A stretch of 64,000 nucleotides of DNA. Source: CAXBCP01 sp963974055. GTDB lineage: Bacteria > Pseudomonadota > Alphaproteobacteria > MPNO01 > UBA830. Both the position numbers and the translations under genes were made by a program. The notes beneath the pieces were generated by a model. That model worked only from the letters and a program-made list of their open reading frames with translations. It searched no databases and was not told the origin of the DNA. Positions 15,447 to 23,808 of the stretch are shown piece by piece. Position 1 is the stretch's first letter; each line of letters starts with the position of its first letter. The stretch lies in the NCBI GenBank assembly GCA_963974055.1, contig CAXBCP010000009.1, positions 78,269 to 142,268 of the forward strand. The letters are read 5' to 3'.

Positions 15447-15530
15447 CCCCCACAAAAAAACCCGGCACAGGGCCGGGTTTCTTTTCGTCGGGTACGGGCG
15501 GCGGGTTATTCCACGAATTCCTCGACCCTG
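15447..15530 (-). repeat. clpA 3' end and terminator (direct repeat 2, attached to intact clpA)
   Basis: This is the partner of 14506-14589. It includes the clpA stop codon and a rho-independent terminator at about 15453-15482 (AACCCGGC/GCCGGGTT stem; minus-strand T-run of seven). The offset between copies is 941 nt. Confidence 0.88.
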
Positions 15531-17857
15531 TCGCCGTCGCCGTCGGGGCCGTCGTCGTCGTCATCCGTGTCCGGATCCTTCGACTTGCCTTTCGGCGGCG
15601 CCGCGAGGGTGACGAGGGTGAGGGTGTCGTCGGCCTTTTTGACGTCGACCTGGACCACGCCGCCCTTGGCGAGCTTGCCGAACAGGATCTCGTCGGCCAG
15701 CGGCTTCTTGAGATGTTCCTGGATGACCCGCGACAGCGGCCGCGCGCCGTAGGCGATGTCGTAGCCCTTGCGGCACAGCCAGTCGCGGGCCGCGTCGGTC
15801 AGCTCGAAGGTCACGTTGCGGTCTTCGAGCTGGGCTTCGAGCTGCATGATGAACTTGTCGACGACCAGCAGCACCACTTCCTGCGGCAGGCTGGCGAACG
15901 GGATGATCGAATCCAGCCGGTTGCGGAATTCCGGGGTGAACATGCGCTTGATCGCCTCCTCGTCCTCGCCCGTGCGTTCGGCGCGTTCGAACCCGATGGC
16001 CGGCTTGGCCATCTCGGCGGCGCCCGCATTGGTGGTCATGATCAGGATCACGTTGCGGAAATCGACGCTCTTGCCGTTATGGTCGGTCAGCCTGCCGTGA
16101 TCCATGATCTGCAGCAGGATGTTGAACACGTCCGGATGGGCCTTTTCGATCTCGTCGAGCAGCAGCACCGAATGGGGATGCTGGTCGACCGCGTCGGTCA
16201 GCAGGCCGCCCTGGTCGAAGCCGACATAGCCCGGCGGCGCGCCGATCAGGCGGGACACCGAATGGCGTTCCATGTATTCCGACATGTCGAACCGCGTCAG
16301 CTCGACGCCGAGCGTGTGGGCGAGCTGGCGCGCGACCTCGGTCTTGCCGACGCCGGTCGGGCCGGAGAACAGGTAGCTGCCGATCGGCTTGTCGGGTTCG
16401 CGCAGGCCGGCACGCGCCAGCTTGATCGCCGATGCCAGGGCGTCGATGGCGCTGTCCTGGCCGAACACCACGCGTTTCAGGTCGGCATCCAGCGTCTGCA
16501 TCGATTCCTTGTCGGAACGCGACACGCTTTTCGGGGGGATGCGCGCGATCTTGGCGACCACGGCCTCGACGTCCTTGACCGTGATCAGCTTCTTGCGCCG
16601 GCTTTCCGGCACCAGCATCTGGGCGGCGCCGACTTCGTCGATCACGTCGATCGCCTTGTCGGGCAGCTTGCGGTCGTTGATGTACTTGGCGGCCAGTTCC
16701 ACGGCCGTGCGCAGCGCGGCGGCGGTGTAGCGCACCCGGTGATGCTTTTCGTAATAGGGTTTCAGCCCGCGCAGGATTTTCACCGTGTCCTCGACGCTCG
16801 GCTCCGGCACGTCGATCTTCTGGAACCGGCGTACCAGCGCGCGGTCCTTTTCGAAATACGACCGGTATTCCTTGTAGGTGGTCGAGCCGATGCATTTCAG
16901 CGTGCCGCCCTGGAGGGCCGGTTTCAGCAGGTTGGACGCATCCATCGAGCCGCCGCTGGTCGCGCCGGCGCCGATGACGGTGTGGATTTCGTCGATGAAC
17001 AGGACCGCGTCGTCATGCTGTTCGAGCTCGGACACGACCGCTTTCAGGCGTTCCTCGAAATCGCCGCGATAGCGGGTCCCGGCGAGCAGCGCGCCCATGT
17101 CGAGCGAGAAGATGGTCGCGCCCTTGAGCACCTCCGGCACGTCGCCGTCGTGAATGCGCTTGGCCAGCCCTTCGGCGATGGCGGTCTTGCCGACGCCGGA
17201 ATCGCCGACATAGAGCGGGTTGTTCTTGGTGCGGCGGCACAGCACCTGGATGGTGCGCTCGATCTCGGCGTCGCGGCCGATCAGCGGATCGATTTTGCCG
17301 TCGGCGGCTTTCTGGTTGAGATTGACGCAATAGGTGTCGAGCGCCTCGCCGGCGCTCTTGCCGTCCTCCTCGTCGCCCCCTTCTTCGTCGGTGCCGCGGA
17401 CCGAGCGGTTTTCCGACCGGCCGGGGACCTTGGCGATGCCGTGGCTGATATAGTTCACGGCGTCGAAACGGGACATGTCCTGTTCCTGGAGATAGTACAC
17501 CGCGTGGCTTTCGCGCTCGGAGAACATGGCCACCAGCACGTTCGCGCCGGTGACTTCCTGGCGCCCGGAGGACTGGACGTGAATGGCCGCCCGCTGCACG
17601 ACGCGCTGGAAGCTCGCGGTCGGTTTCGGGTCTTCCTCGTCCTCGACCACCAGGTTGGACAGGTCCTCGTCGAGATAGCCTTTCAGGTCGTCCGAAAGCT
17701 TCTCGATATCGACGCCGCAGGCCTTGAGCACGGCGATCGCGTCCTGGTCCTCGGTCAATGCCATCAGCAGATGTTCGAGCGTGGCATATTCGTGGTGACG
17801 GTCGTTCGCCTGCGACAAGGCGCGGTGCAGGCTTTTTTCAAGATTGCGTGAAAGCAT
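15506..17857 (-). CDS. clpA: ATP-dependent Clp protease ATP-binding subunit ClpA
   Basis: This 784-residue Hsp100 unfoldase feeds substrates to ClpP and, with ClpS, degrades N-end-rule substrates. The N-terminal double Clp repeat is followed by D1 (Walker A GDSGVGKT at 218-225, Walker B VLFIDEIHTVIG) and D2 (Walker A GPTGVGKTE near 498, Walker B VLLLDEIEKAHPDV) and an IGF-type ClpP-binding loop (PAIGFERAERTGE). The C-terminal tail is acidic. The ATG at 17857 (MLSRNLEKSLHRALSQA) is the family start. clpS lies 4 nt upstream. Its 3' end is duplicated at 14.5 kb. Confidence 0.97.
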   Translation of the reverse strand: MLSRNLEKSLHRALSQANDRHHEYATLEHLLMALTEDQDAIAVLKACGVDIEKLSDDLKGYLDEDLSNLVVEDEEDPKPTASFQRVVQRAAIHVQSSGRQEVTGANVLVAMFSERESHAVYYLQEQDMSRFDAVNYISHGIAKVPGRSENRSVRGTDEEGGDEEDGKSAGEALDTYCVNLNQKAADGKIDPLIGRDAEIERTIQVLCRRTKNNPLYVGDSGVGKTAIAEGLAKRIHDGDVPEVLKGATIFSLDMGALLAGTRYRGDFEERLKAVVSELEQHDDAVLFIDEIHTVIGAGATSGGSMDASNLLKPALQGGTLKCIGSTTYKEYRSYFEKDRALVRRFQKIDVPEPSVEDTVKILRGLKPYYEKHHRVRYTAAALRTAVELAAKYINDRKLPDKAIDVIDEVGAAQMLVPESRRKKLITVKDVEAVVAKIARIPPKSVSRSDKESMQTLDADLKRVVFGQDSAIDALASAIKLARAGLREPDKPIGSYLFSGPTGVGKTEVARQLAHTLGVELTRFDMSEYMERHSVSRLIGAPPGYVGFDQGGLLTDAVDQHPHSVLLLDEIEKAHPDVFNILLQIMDHGRLTDHNGKSVDFRNVILIMTTNAGAAEMAKPAIGFERAERTGEDEEAIKRMFTPEFRNRLDSIIPFASLPQEVVLLVVDKFIMQLEAQLEDRNVTFELTDAARDWLCRKGYDIAYGARPLSRVIQEHLKKPLADEILFGKLAKGGVVQVDVKKADDTLTLVTLAAPPKGKSKDPDTDDDDDGPDGDGDRVEEFVE

Positions 17858-17861
17858 TCGG

Positions 17862-18248
17862 TCAGGCCTTTTCCAGTGTACATTGCAGCGGGTGCTGGTG
17901 CTGCTTGGCAAGGTCCATCACTTGCTGGACCTTGGTTTCCGCAACTTCGTAGGTAAAGACGCCGCAGACGCCGACGCCTTTCTGATGGACGTGCAGCATG
18001 ATCTGCGTCGCCTCGTCCTGGGTTTTGCTGAAATAGCGTTCCAGCACCAGGATGACAAATTCCATCGGGGTATAGTCATCGTTGAGCATGATGACCTTGT
18101 ACATCGCGGGTTTCTTGCTTTTGGGCTTGGTGCGGGTAACGACGCCGGTTTCCGAACCGCCGTTGCCGCCGCCGCCGTCTTCGTCGCCGCCCTTGCCGGG
18201 GATATCGTCGCCGTCACCGGCCATGCCGGGGGCCGTGTTGCGGGCCAT
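17862..18248 (-). CDS. clpS: ATP-dependent Clp protease adaptor ClpS
   Basis: The 128-residue adaptor delivers N-degron proteins to ClpA. The conserved core is YKVIMLNDDYTPMEFVILVLERYF, HVHQKGVGVCGVFTYEVAE and C-terminal HPLQCTLEKA. The N-terminal extension of about 40 residues is rich in Gly, Asp and Lys (DEDGGGGNGGSETG) and probably unstructured, as in other ClpS N-termini that regulate ClpA. The ATG at 18248 is favoured; a start at 18314 or 18311 would add about 22 residues. It is 4 nt from clpA, so a clpS-clpA operon is likely. The aat gene at 5.8 kb makes ligands for the same pathway. Confidence 0.93.
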   Translation of the reverse strand: MARNTAPGMAGDGDDIPGKGGDEDGGGGNGGSETGVVTRTKPKSKKPAMYKVIMLNDDYTPMEFVILVLERYFSKTQDEATQIMLHVHQKGVGVCGVFTYEVAETKVQQVMDLAKQHQHPLQCTLEKA

Positions 18249-18391
18249 ACGATTCCCGTATGCCGCCAATCCGGGGGCTTGCGGGTCTTCAATATGTGCA
18301 AATCTGCTCATCATTGCGCTGCCCGTATGGGACCACGCGGCGTTCCACAACGCAACCGTTCTGCGCAAAATTTTCACGATCGATATCATGG

Positions 18392-19102
18392 TTAAAACAG
18401 TCCCCTCGCCCCCACGAAGCCGTTTGCGCCGAGTTGAATTTCGAATGTGCCGTCCGCCGGGTTGCGGTCGCCCTCGTGGCGGGTCGGATCGTCTTCGCGC
18501 TGATTGACCGGCCGGGCCGCGCGAAACTCGATGCCGGTACGGTCGCTGGCCTGCAGAACCGCGGGAAAGGCCAGTGTCCTGAAGCGCTCGGACGGGTACA
18601 TCCAGGCATTGGCGTGGAACCGGCCGTCGATGCAGCCGGTCACCGCCCAGTAGAATTCGTTCGACGGCAGGCGCATGCCGACCGGCTTGAAGGATGCGAA
18701 ACGGTCGCGCACGAGGGCGGCGCGCAGATCGGCCATCGCCTGGACGCTCATCACCGATTCGGCGCGTTCGCCCTGCCACGGCGACAGGAGATTGGGAAAC
18801 CTGACGCCGCGGGTCAGGTCGCCCTTGCCGCGCGCCCAGGCCGACATCGCCGCGCCGCGCCCGTTGGGCAGCTCGCGCACGTCGTAGGAGCGGATCTGCT
18901 GGTCGTAGATGCCGTTATAGACGAAGCGCAACCGGGTCGATGCGCCCGGCCCGCAGGCATCCTTCAGGCTCTCGCCGCCGACATAGTCGAACCAGCCGAC
19001 ATTGCGCGATACCGGGTCGCCGGCCGGGCCGGCATATTCGCACCCGGCGACCGCCAGGACGGTCAGCAAAGTCATCAAAATCGATATCGGCGTCCGCTTC
19101 AT
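18392..19102 (-). CDS. Putative lipoprotein of unknown function
   Basis: The 236-residue product starts with a lipoprotein signal (MKRTPISILMTLLTVLAVAGC, lipobox AVAGC), so it is probably membrane-anchored in the periplasm. The mature part contains VGWFDYVGGESLKDAC, RLRFVYNGIYDQQIRSYDV, FYWAVTGCIDGRFHANAWMYP and FDRTGIEFRAA-like segments, including several cysteines. I do not recognise a characterised family. It lies 143 nt upstream of clpS on the same strand. Start at 19102 is chosen because it begins the signal peptide. Confidence 0.75.
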   Translation of the reverse strand: MKRTPISILMTLLTVLAVAGCEYAGPAGDPVSRNVGWFDYVGGESLKDACGPGASTRLRFVYNGIYDQQIRSYDVRELPNGRGAAMSAWARGKGDLTRGVRFPNLLSPWQGERAESVMSVQAMADLRAALVRDRFASFKPVGMRLPSNEFYWAVTGCIDGRFHANAWMYPSERFRTLAFPAVLQASDRTGIEFRAARPVNQREDDPTRHEGDRNPADGTFEIQLGANGFVGARGLF

Positions 19103-19404
19103 TTCGTGCTCCCGGGTATGGCCGGATGGCCGTCTCTGACCCGCTACTGTGGATGATTGCATATATATGGTGTTCAACATTTGTTAACCAAACCTTTAAA
19201 CCGATAGTTCATATTGGACAGGAGTCGGCTGTTTGGTTAGGTTGATAGTGATATGGAATAACCGGGTCCGGCAGTCAATCGGGCCCTGAAAAGCGGAACG
19301 TTAAGGCTACCGGCACCGCCATCCGATATCCACAGAGGTATCCCGCGGCGCCGGTCGGGGCAGCCAGACAGGTCGCGTTTAACGAACTGGAAACGGGGGA
19401 CTAC
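19103..19404. promoter_or_regulatory. Divergent promoter region with CtrA-like motif
   Basis: The region separates the minus-strand lipoprotein from the plus-strand D,D-carboxypeptidase. It is AT-rich around 19160-19200 and holds TTAACCAAACCTTTAAACC (19184-19202), i.e. TTAA-N8-TTAA, one base off the TTAA-N7-TTAA CtrA consensus. No gene is seen. CtrA binding is only a possibility. Confidence 0.35.
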
Positions 19405-20610
19405 TTGTTTCGGCTGCTTGTTGTACTGGTTTTGGGATTCACGGTATTCGCGTCGGGGATAACGCCCGCCTCGGCCCGCTATGCCTCCATCGTCGTCGAA
19501 GCGAAAACGGGACGTATTCTGCATTCGGTGAATGCCGACACGAAAAACTACCCGGCATCCCTGACCAAGATCATGACCCTGTTCATGACCTTCGAAGCCC
19601 TCAAAAAAGGCACGCTGCGGCTGAAGCAGAAACTGCCGGTATCGCGCGTCGCCGAGGGCCGCTCGCCGTCCAAGCTGGGCCTCCGGCGCGGCGAAACCAT
19701 CACCGTCGAGGATGCGATCAAGGCGCTGGTCACAAAATCGGCCAACGACGTCGCCACGGTCCTCGCCGAAGCCATGGGCGGCACCGAGCGGAAATTCGCG
19801 GTCCTGATGACGAAACGCGCCCGCGCCCTCGGCATGAAGGACACCACGTTCAAGAACGCGTCGGGCCTGCCGAACCGGCGCCAGCTCAGCACCGCCAAGG
19901 ACATGGCGATCCTCGCCCGCGCCGTGCTCTACGGCCACCCGAAGATGTACCATCACTTTTCCCGCGAGAGCTTCACCTACAAGGGCCGGACCTACCGGTC
20001 CCACAACCGGCTGATGAAGCGCTACAAGGGCATGGACGGCATCAAGACCGGCTATATCCGGGCCTCCGGCTTCAACCTCGTCGCCTCGGCCCGGCGCGGC
20101 GGAACGCGCGTGATCGCGGTCGTGTTCGGCGGCAAGACCTCCAAGGCCCGCGACCGGCGCGTCGCGACGCTTCTCGATGACGGGTTTGCCGCGCTCAAGA
20201 CCGTCGTTGCCGCGTCGGGCAAGCAGCGCAACCTGCCGGCCTCGCCGGTGCGGTCCAAATACAAGGCGGTCGGCAAGGCTAAGAACCCGAAGGTCGCCTC
20301 GCGGCGGCCGGTCGCCCCCCCGGCGGTCAACCCGGCATCCGGCCAGATCCGCAGCTGGGCGATCCAGGTCGGGGCGTATAACCGCTATGCGCCGGCGCAT
20401 CTGGCGGTCACCCGCGCCGCCCGGGCGGTGCCGAGCCTGCTCGGCAACCGGTTCCAGATCGTGCGCCAGAGAAGCAAGGTGCGCCGCGGCCTGCAGATAT
20501 ACAAGGCGCGGCTGCTGGTGCCGACGGAATCCAAGGCGCGCAATTCCTGCCGCGCGCTCAAACGGCGCAAGATCGACTGCATGGTCATCTGGATGGGCCC
20601 CCGCTCCTGA
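19405..20610 (+). CDS. D-alanyl-D-alanine carboxypeptidase (PBP5/6 type) with SPOR domain
   Basis: This 401-residue periplasmic enzyme trims the terminal D-Ala of peptidoglycan stem peptides. A signal peptide (FRLLVVLVLGFTVFASGITPASA) precedes the S11 peptidase domain with all three motifs: SLTK (S52), SAN (112-114) and KTG (214-216). After a basic Ala/Pro linker, a C-terminal SPOR domain (about 313-395, SWAIQVGAYNRYAPAHLAV) should target it to septal, amidase-processed peptidoglycan. The start is TTG at 19405 with GGGGGA upstream. It lacks the usual PBP5 C-terminal anchoring helix. Confidence 0.93.
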   Translation: MFRLLVVLVLGFTVFASGITPASARYASIVVEAKTGRILHSVNADTKNYPASLTKIMTLFMTFEALKKGTLRLKQKLPVSRVAEGRSPSKLGLRRGETITVEDAIKALVTKSANDVATVLAEAMGGTERKFAVLMTKRARALGMKDTTFKNASGLPNRRQLSTAKDMAILARAVLYGHPKMYHHFSRESFTYKGRTYRSHNRLMKRYKGMDGIKTGYIRASGFNLVASARRGGTRVIAVVFGGKTSKARDRRVATLLDDGFAALKTVVAASGKQRNLPASPVRSKYKAVGKAKNPKVASRRPVAPPAVNPASGQIRSWAIQVGAYNRYAPAHLAVTRAARAVPSLLGNRFQIVRQRSKVRRGLQIYKARLLVPTESKARNSCRALKRRKIDCMVIWMGPRS

Positions 20611-20616
20611 CGGCCC

Positions 20617-20632
20617 GGGCGCGGTCGCGCCC
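20617..20632. terminator. Possible weak hairpin between convergent genes
   Basis: GGGCGCG-GT-CGCGCCC is a perfect palindrome in the 33-nt gap between the convergent carboxypeptidase and GGCT genes. There is no T-run, so a terminator role is doubtful. Confidence 0.3.
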
Positions 20633-20643
20633 TCGACCCGAAC

Positions 20644-21069
20644 CTAGACCGGACGCCCCGGGCGCATTCCCGCGAGAAAGCCTCTTTTGTGCCGCCGCCG
20701 CCAGTCGGCGAAGGACCACGGCCTGCCGTCCGGCCGGCACACCGCCGATCCGGTAAAGACGAACGCGTCCTCTCCCGAGACCAGGCGGACGGTCCGAAGA
20801 CTGTATTCGGCGCCTTCGAAGGCAACCAGCCGCTCCATCGCCCGGCGGGCGGCGGCGGCCGCGAACGTCACCCGGATGCCGGTCACGGATTCAGACGACG
20901 CCGGCACGATGACCGGATAAACCCGGCCCCGGACGCCGACCGCCTGCCAGCCGGCGAGCGTATCGGGGATTGCCGGCGCCCGGTCGCCGAGACGGCCGAG
21001 AACGGCCGCCCGCACGTCCGGGTCGATCAGCGTGCCGTAGAAAAAACAGGACCGATGCGCCGCGGCCAT
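20644..21069 (-). CDS. Gamma-glutamylcyclotransferase/AIG2-like family protein
   Basis: This 141-residue GGCT-fold protein starts with FFYGTLIDPDVRAAVLG, the substrate-binding YGTL motif, and has the probable catalytic glutamate in VAFEGAEY. Members act on gamma-glutamyl amines or amino acids; the substrate here is unknown. It follows the phosphohexomutase gene by 12 nt and so seems to be the last gene of the galU-ugd-pgm operon, an unexpected partner for sugar-nucleotide synthesis. Confidence 0.85.
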   Translation of the reverse strand: MAAAHRSCFFYGTLIDPDVRAAVLGRLGDRAPAIPDTLAGWQAVGVRGRVYPVIVPASSESVTGIRVTFAAAAARRAMERLVAFEGAEYSLRTVRLVSGEDAFVFTGSAVCRPDGRPWSFADWRRRHKRGFLAGMRPGRPV

Positions 21070-21081
21070 CGGGACCGCCGG

Positions 21082-22470
21082 TCAGAAGCTCGGGGGTTCG
21101 ATACCGCTGAGCCGGACCTGCTCGACAAGGGCGTCTTTCAGACGCTGCAGGCCGTCCGCGGTTTCCGCTTCGCAGCGGGCCACCAGCACGTCCTGGGTGT
21201 TCGACGAGCGCAACAGCCACCAGCCGTCATCGGTCAGCACCCGCACCCCGTCGATATCCGACACATTGGCGCCGGCGGCGGCAAGCCGGTCGCGGACTTC
21301 GTCGACGACGGCGAATTTCCGTTCCTCGGAACAGGGAAAACGCAGTTCCGGCGTATTCAGCGGCTGCGGCAGACGCCGGCGGATATCCGCGAGGCTGTCG
21401 TCGCGCTGCGACAGGCAGGCGAGCAGGCGGATCGCGGCATAAAGCGCGTCGTCATAGCCGAAATACCGGTCGGCAAAGAAAATGTGGCCGCTCATCTCGC
21501 CCGACAGCAGCGCGCCGGTTTCCGCCATCTTGGCCTTGATCAGGGAATGGCCCGTGCGCCACATCAGCGGCTTGCCGCCCATTTCCGCGATCTGGTCGAA
21601 CAGGACCTGGCTTGCCTTTACGTCGGCGATAATGGTGGCGCCGGGATTCGCCGCCAGCACGTCGGCCGCCCAGACGACCATCAGCTGGTCGCCCCAGAGA
21701 ATTTCGCCGTCGCCGTCGACAACGCCGATGCGGTCGCCGTCGCCGTCGAACGCGATCCCGAGATCGCATTTTTCCGCCAGCACGACATCGCGAAGCTGCT
21801 GCAGGTTTTCGACCACCGTCGGGTCCGGGTGATGGGCCGGAAACAGGCCGTCGATGCGTTCGTTCAGCAGAATATGCCGGCCCGGCAGGGCCGCCGCGAC
21901 CTTGACCATCGCGTCGCCGGCGGAGCCGTTGCCCGCATCCCAGGCGACCGTGAGCTCGCGGCCGCTCTGGTAGTCCTGGAGAATCCGCGCGACGTAGCGT
22001 TCCAGCATCGGATCCTGGCGATGGCTGCCGGTCCCGGTTTCGTAATCGGCGGCGGCGGCGATCGCGCCGAGCCCCTGGATATCGTCCCCGTAGAACGGCT
22101 TGGGACCCGCCATCATCTTGAAGCCGTTATATTCCGGCGGGTTGTGCGATCCGGAAACCATGACACCGCCCGCGGCATCGAGCACGTTCACGGCGAAATA
22201 CAGCATCGGCGTCGGACCGAGCCCGACGCGGACGGCCTCCAGCCCGCAATCGGTCAGGCCGTCGACCACCGCCTGTTCCATTTCCGGCGAACTCAGCCGG
22301 CCGTCATAGCCGACGCAGACCGTCTTGCCGCCGCCCCGGACGATACCGGTGCCGAACGCCCGGCCGATGGCATAGGCGTCGTCGGCCGTCAGAGTCTCGT
22401 CGATAATCCCCCGGATATCGTATTCGCGGAGGATCGTCTTGTTGAAGACATGGGCCCCGCCCCGGCTCAT
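21082..22470 (-). CDS. Phosphomannomutase/phosphoglucomutase (alpha-D-phosphohexomutase)
   Basis: The 462-residue enzyme interconverts hexose 6- and 1-phosphates. The phospho-serine loop is MVSGSHNPPEYNG, the metal loop AFDGDGDRIGVVD, the sugar-binding loop LLSGEMSGHIFF and the C-terminal phosphate loop RSSNTQDVLVARCEA. The N-terminus KTILREYDIRGI matches the bifunctional AlgC/PgmG type. Its ATG overlaps the ugd stop (ATGA). In this operon its glucose-1-phosphate would feed GalU. Confidence 0.93.
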   Translation of the reverse strand: MSRGGAHVFNKTILREYDIRGIIDETLTADDAYAIGRAFGTGIVRGGGKTVCVGYDGRLSSPEMEQAVVDGLTDCGLEAVRVGLGPTPMLYFAVNVLDAAGGVMVSGSHNPPEYNGFKMMAGPKPFYGDDIQGLGAIAAAADYETGTGSHRQDPMLERYVARILQDYQSGRELTVAWDAGNGSAGDAMVKVAAALPGRHILLNERIDGLFPAHHPDPTVVENLQQLRDVVLAEKCDLGIAFDGDGDRIGVVDGDGEILWGDQLMVVWAADVLAANPGATIIADVKASQVLFDQIAEMGGKPLMWRTGHSLIKAKMAETGALLSGEMSGHIFFADRYFGYDDALYAAIRLLACLSQRDDSLADIRRRLPQPLNTPELRFPCSEERKFAVVDEVRDRLAAAGANVSDIDGVRVLTDDGWWLLRSSNTQDVLVARCEAETADGLQRLKDALVEQVRLSGIEPPSF

Positions 22471-23795
22471 CGTCCGTTCGCCGCCAGAACGGGGTCGCGC
22501 CCGACGCTGTAATAGTCGAAACCGGCTTTCACGATTTCGTCGGCCTTGTAGATATTGCGCAGGTCGATAATCAGCGGCGCCGACAGCAGTCCCTTCACCC
22601 GCCCGAGATCGAGCAGCCGGAATTCGTTCCACTCGGTCACGATCGCCAGCGCGTCGGCGCCTTCCATGGTCTCGTAGGCATTGGAGCAGAACACCACGCC
22701 GGGCATCATTTCCGCCGCTTCCTTCATGCCCTGCGGATCGAAGGCGCGGATCGTCGCGCCGTGTTTCTGCAGTTCGGGCACGATGGCGAGGCTCGGGCTG
22801 TCGCGCATGTCGTCGGTATTCGGCTTGAAGGTCAGGCCGAGAACGGCGACGGTTTTCCCATCGACCGACCCGCCGCAGGCGGCCACGATCTTGTCGGCCA
22901 TCTGGCGCTTGCGGTCCTCGTTCACTTTCACGACCGCTTCGATGATGTGCAGCGGCGCCCCGTGATCCCGGGCGGTCTGAACGAGGGCCAGCGTGTCCTT
23001 GGGGAAGCACGATCCGCCATAGCCCGGCCCGGCATGAAGAAACTTGCCGCCGATGCGCCCGTCGAGCCCGATGCCGCGCGCGACTTCCTGGACATTGGCG
23101 CCGACCTTTTCGCACAGATTGGCGACTTCGTTGATGAACGTGATCTTCGCCGCCAGGAACGTGTTGGCGGCATACTTGATCAGTTCGGAGGTTTCGATCT
23201 TGGTATACAGGATCGGCGTTTCCATCAGGAACAGCGGCCGGTAAAGCTGGCGCAGCACCTCCGACGCCTTCTCGGCATCGGTGCCGATGACCACCCTGTC
23301 GGGACGCATGAAATCCTCGATCGCCGAGCCTTCGCGGAGAAATTCGGGGTTCGACGCCACATCGAACTTGTCCCCGGCGATGATGCCGCTGACGATCCGG
23401 TGGACCTCGCGCCCGGTGCCGACCGGCACGGTCGACTTGGTCACGATTACGGTATAGTCGTCGATCGCTTCGGCGATTTCGGCGGCGGCGGCGTAGACGT
23501 AGGACAGATCGGCATGGCCGTCGCCTTCGGTCGTCGGCGTGCCGACCGCGATAAACACCGCATCGGCGCCTTTGACCGCGGCGGCAAGATCGGTCGTGAA
23601 GGACAGCCGTCCGGCAGCGACGTTCTTGGCCACGAGCGCGTCGAGCCCGGGTTCGTAGATGGGCATGATGCCCTCAAGAAGGCGCTCGATCTTGCCGGCA
23701 TCCTTGTCGACGCAGACAACGTCGGTTCCGAATTCCGAAAAACAGGCGCCGGAGACCAGGCCAACATAGCCGGTTCCGATCATTGCAACTCGCAT
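22467..23795 (-). CDS. ugd: UDP-glucose 6-dehydrogenase
   Basis: The 442-residue NAD-dependent enzyme makes UDP-glucuronate from UDP-glucose. The N-terminal Rossmann motif is GTGYVGLVSGACF, the catalytic cysteine lies in GPGYGGSCFPKDT, and the C-terminal domain has VLGLTFKPNTDDMRDSPS. It lies 13 nt behind galU and overlaps the phosphohexomutase start by 4 nt, so the three are very likely cotranscribed and supply precursors for surface polysaccharide. Confidence 0.96.
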   Translation of the reverse strand: MRVAMIGTGYVGLVSGACFSEFGTDVVCVDKDAGKIERLLEGIMPIYEPGLDALVAKNVAAGRLSFTTDLAAAVKGADAVFIAVGTPTTEGDGHADLSYVYAAAAEIAEAIDDYTVIVTKSTVPVGTGREVHRIVSGIIAGDKFDVASNPEFLREGSAIEDFMRPDRVVIGTDAEKASEVLRQLYRPLFLMETPILYTKIETSELIKYAANTFLAAKITFINEVANLCEKVGANVQEVARGIGLDGRIGGKFLHAGPGYGGSCFPKDTLALVQTARDHGAPLHIIEAVVKVNEDRKRQMADKIVAACGGSVDGKTVAVLGLTFKPNTDDMRDSPSLAIVPELQKHGATIRAFDPQGMKEAAEMMPGVVFCSNAYETMEGADALAIVTEWNEFRLLDLGRVKGLLSAPLIIDLRNIYKADEIVKAGFDYYSVGRDPVLAANGR

Positions 23796-23808
23796 GATTT
23801 ACTCCGAT

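Noticed and set aside
15113..17851. Plus-strand open frame of more than 900 codons over clpA
   Set aside because: It is the antisense of clpA in high-GC DNA; the amino-acid composition is R/A/V/H/D-biased with no domain.
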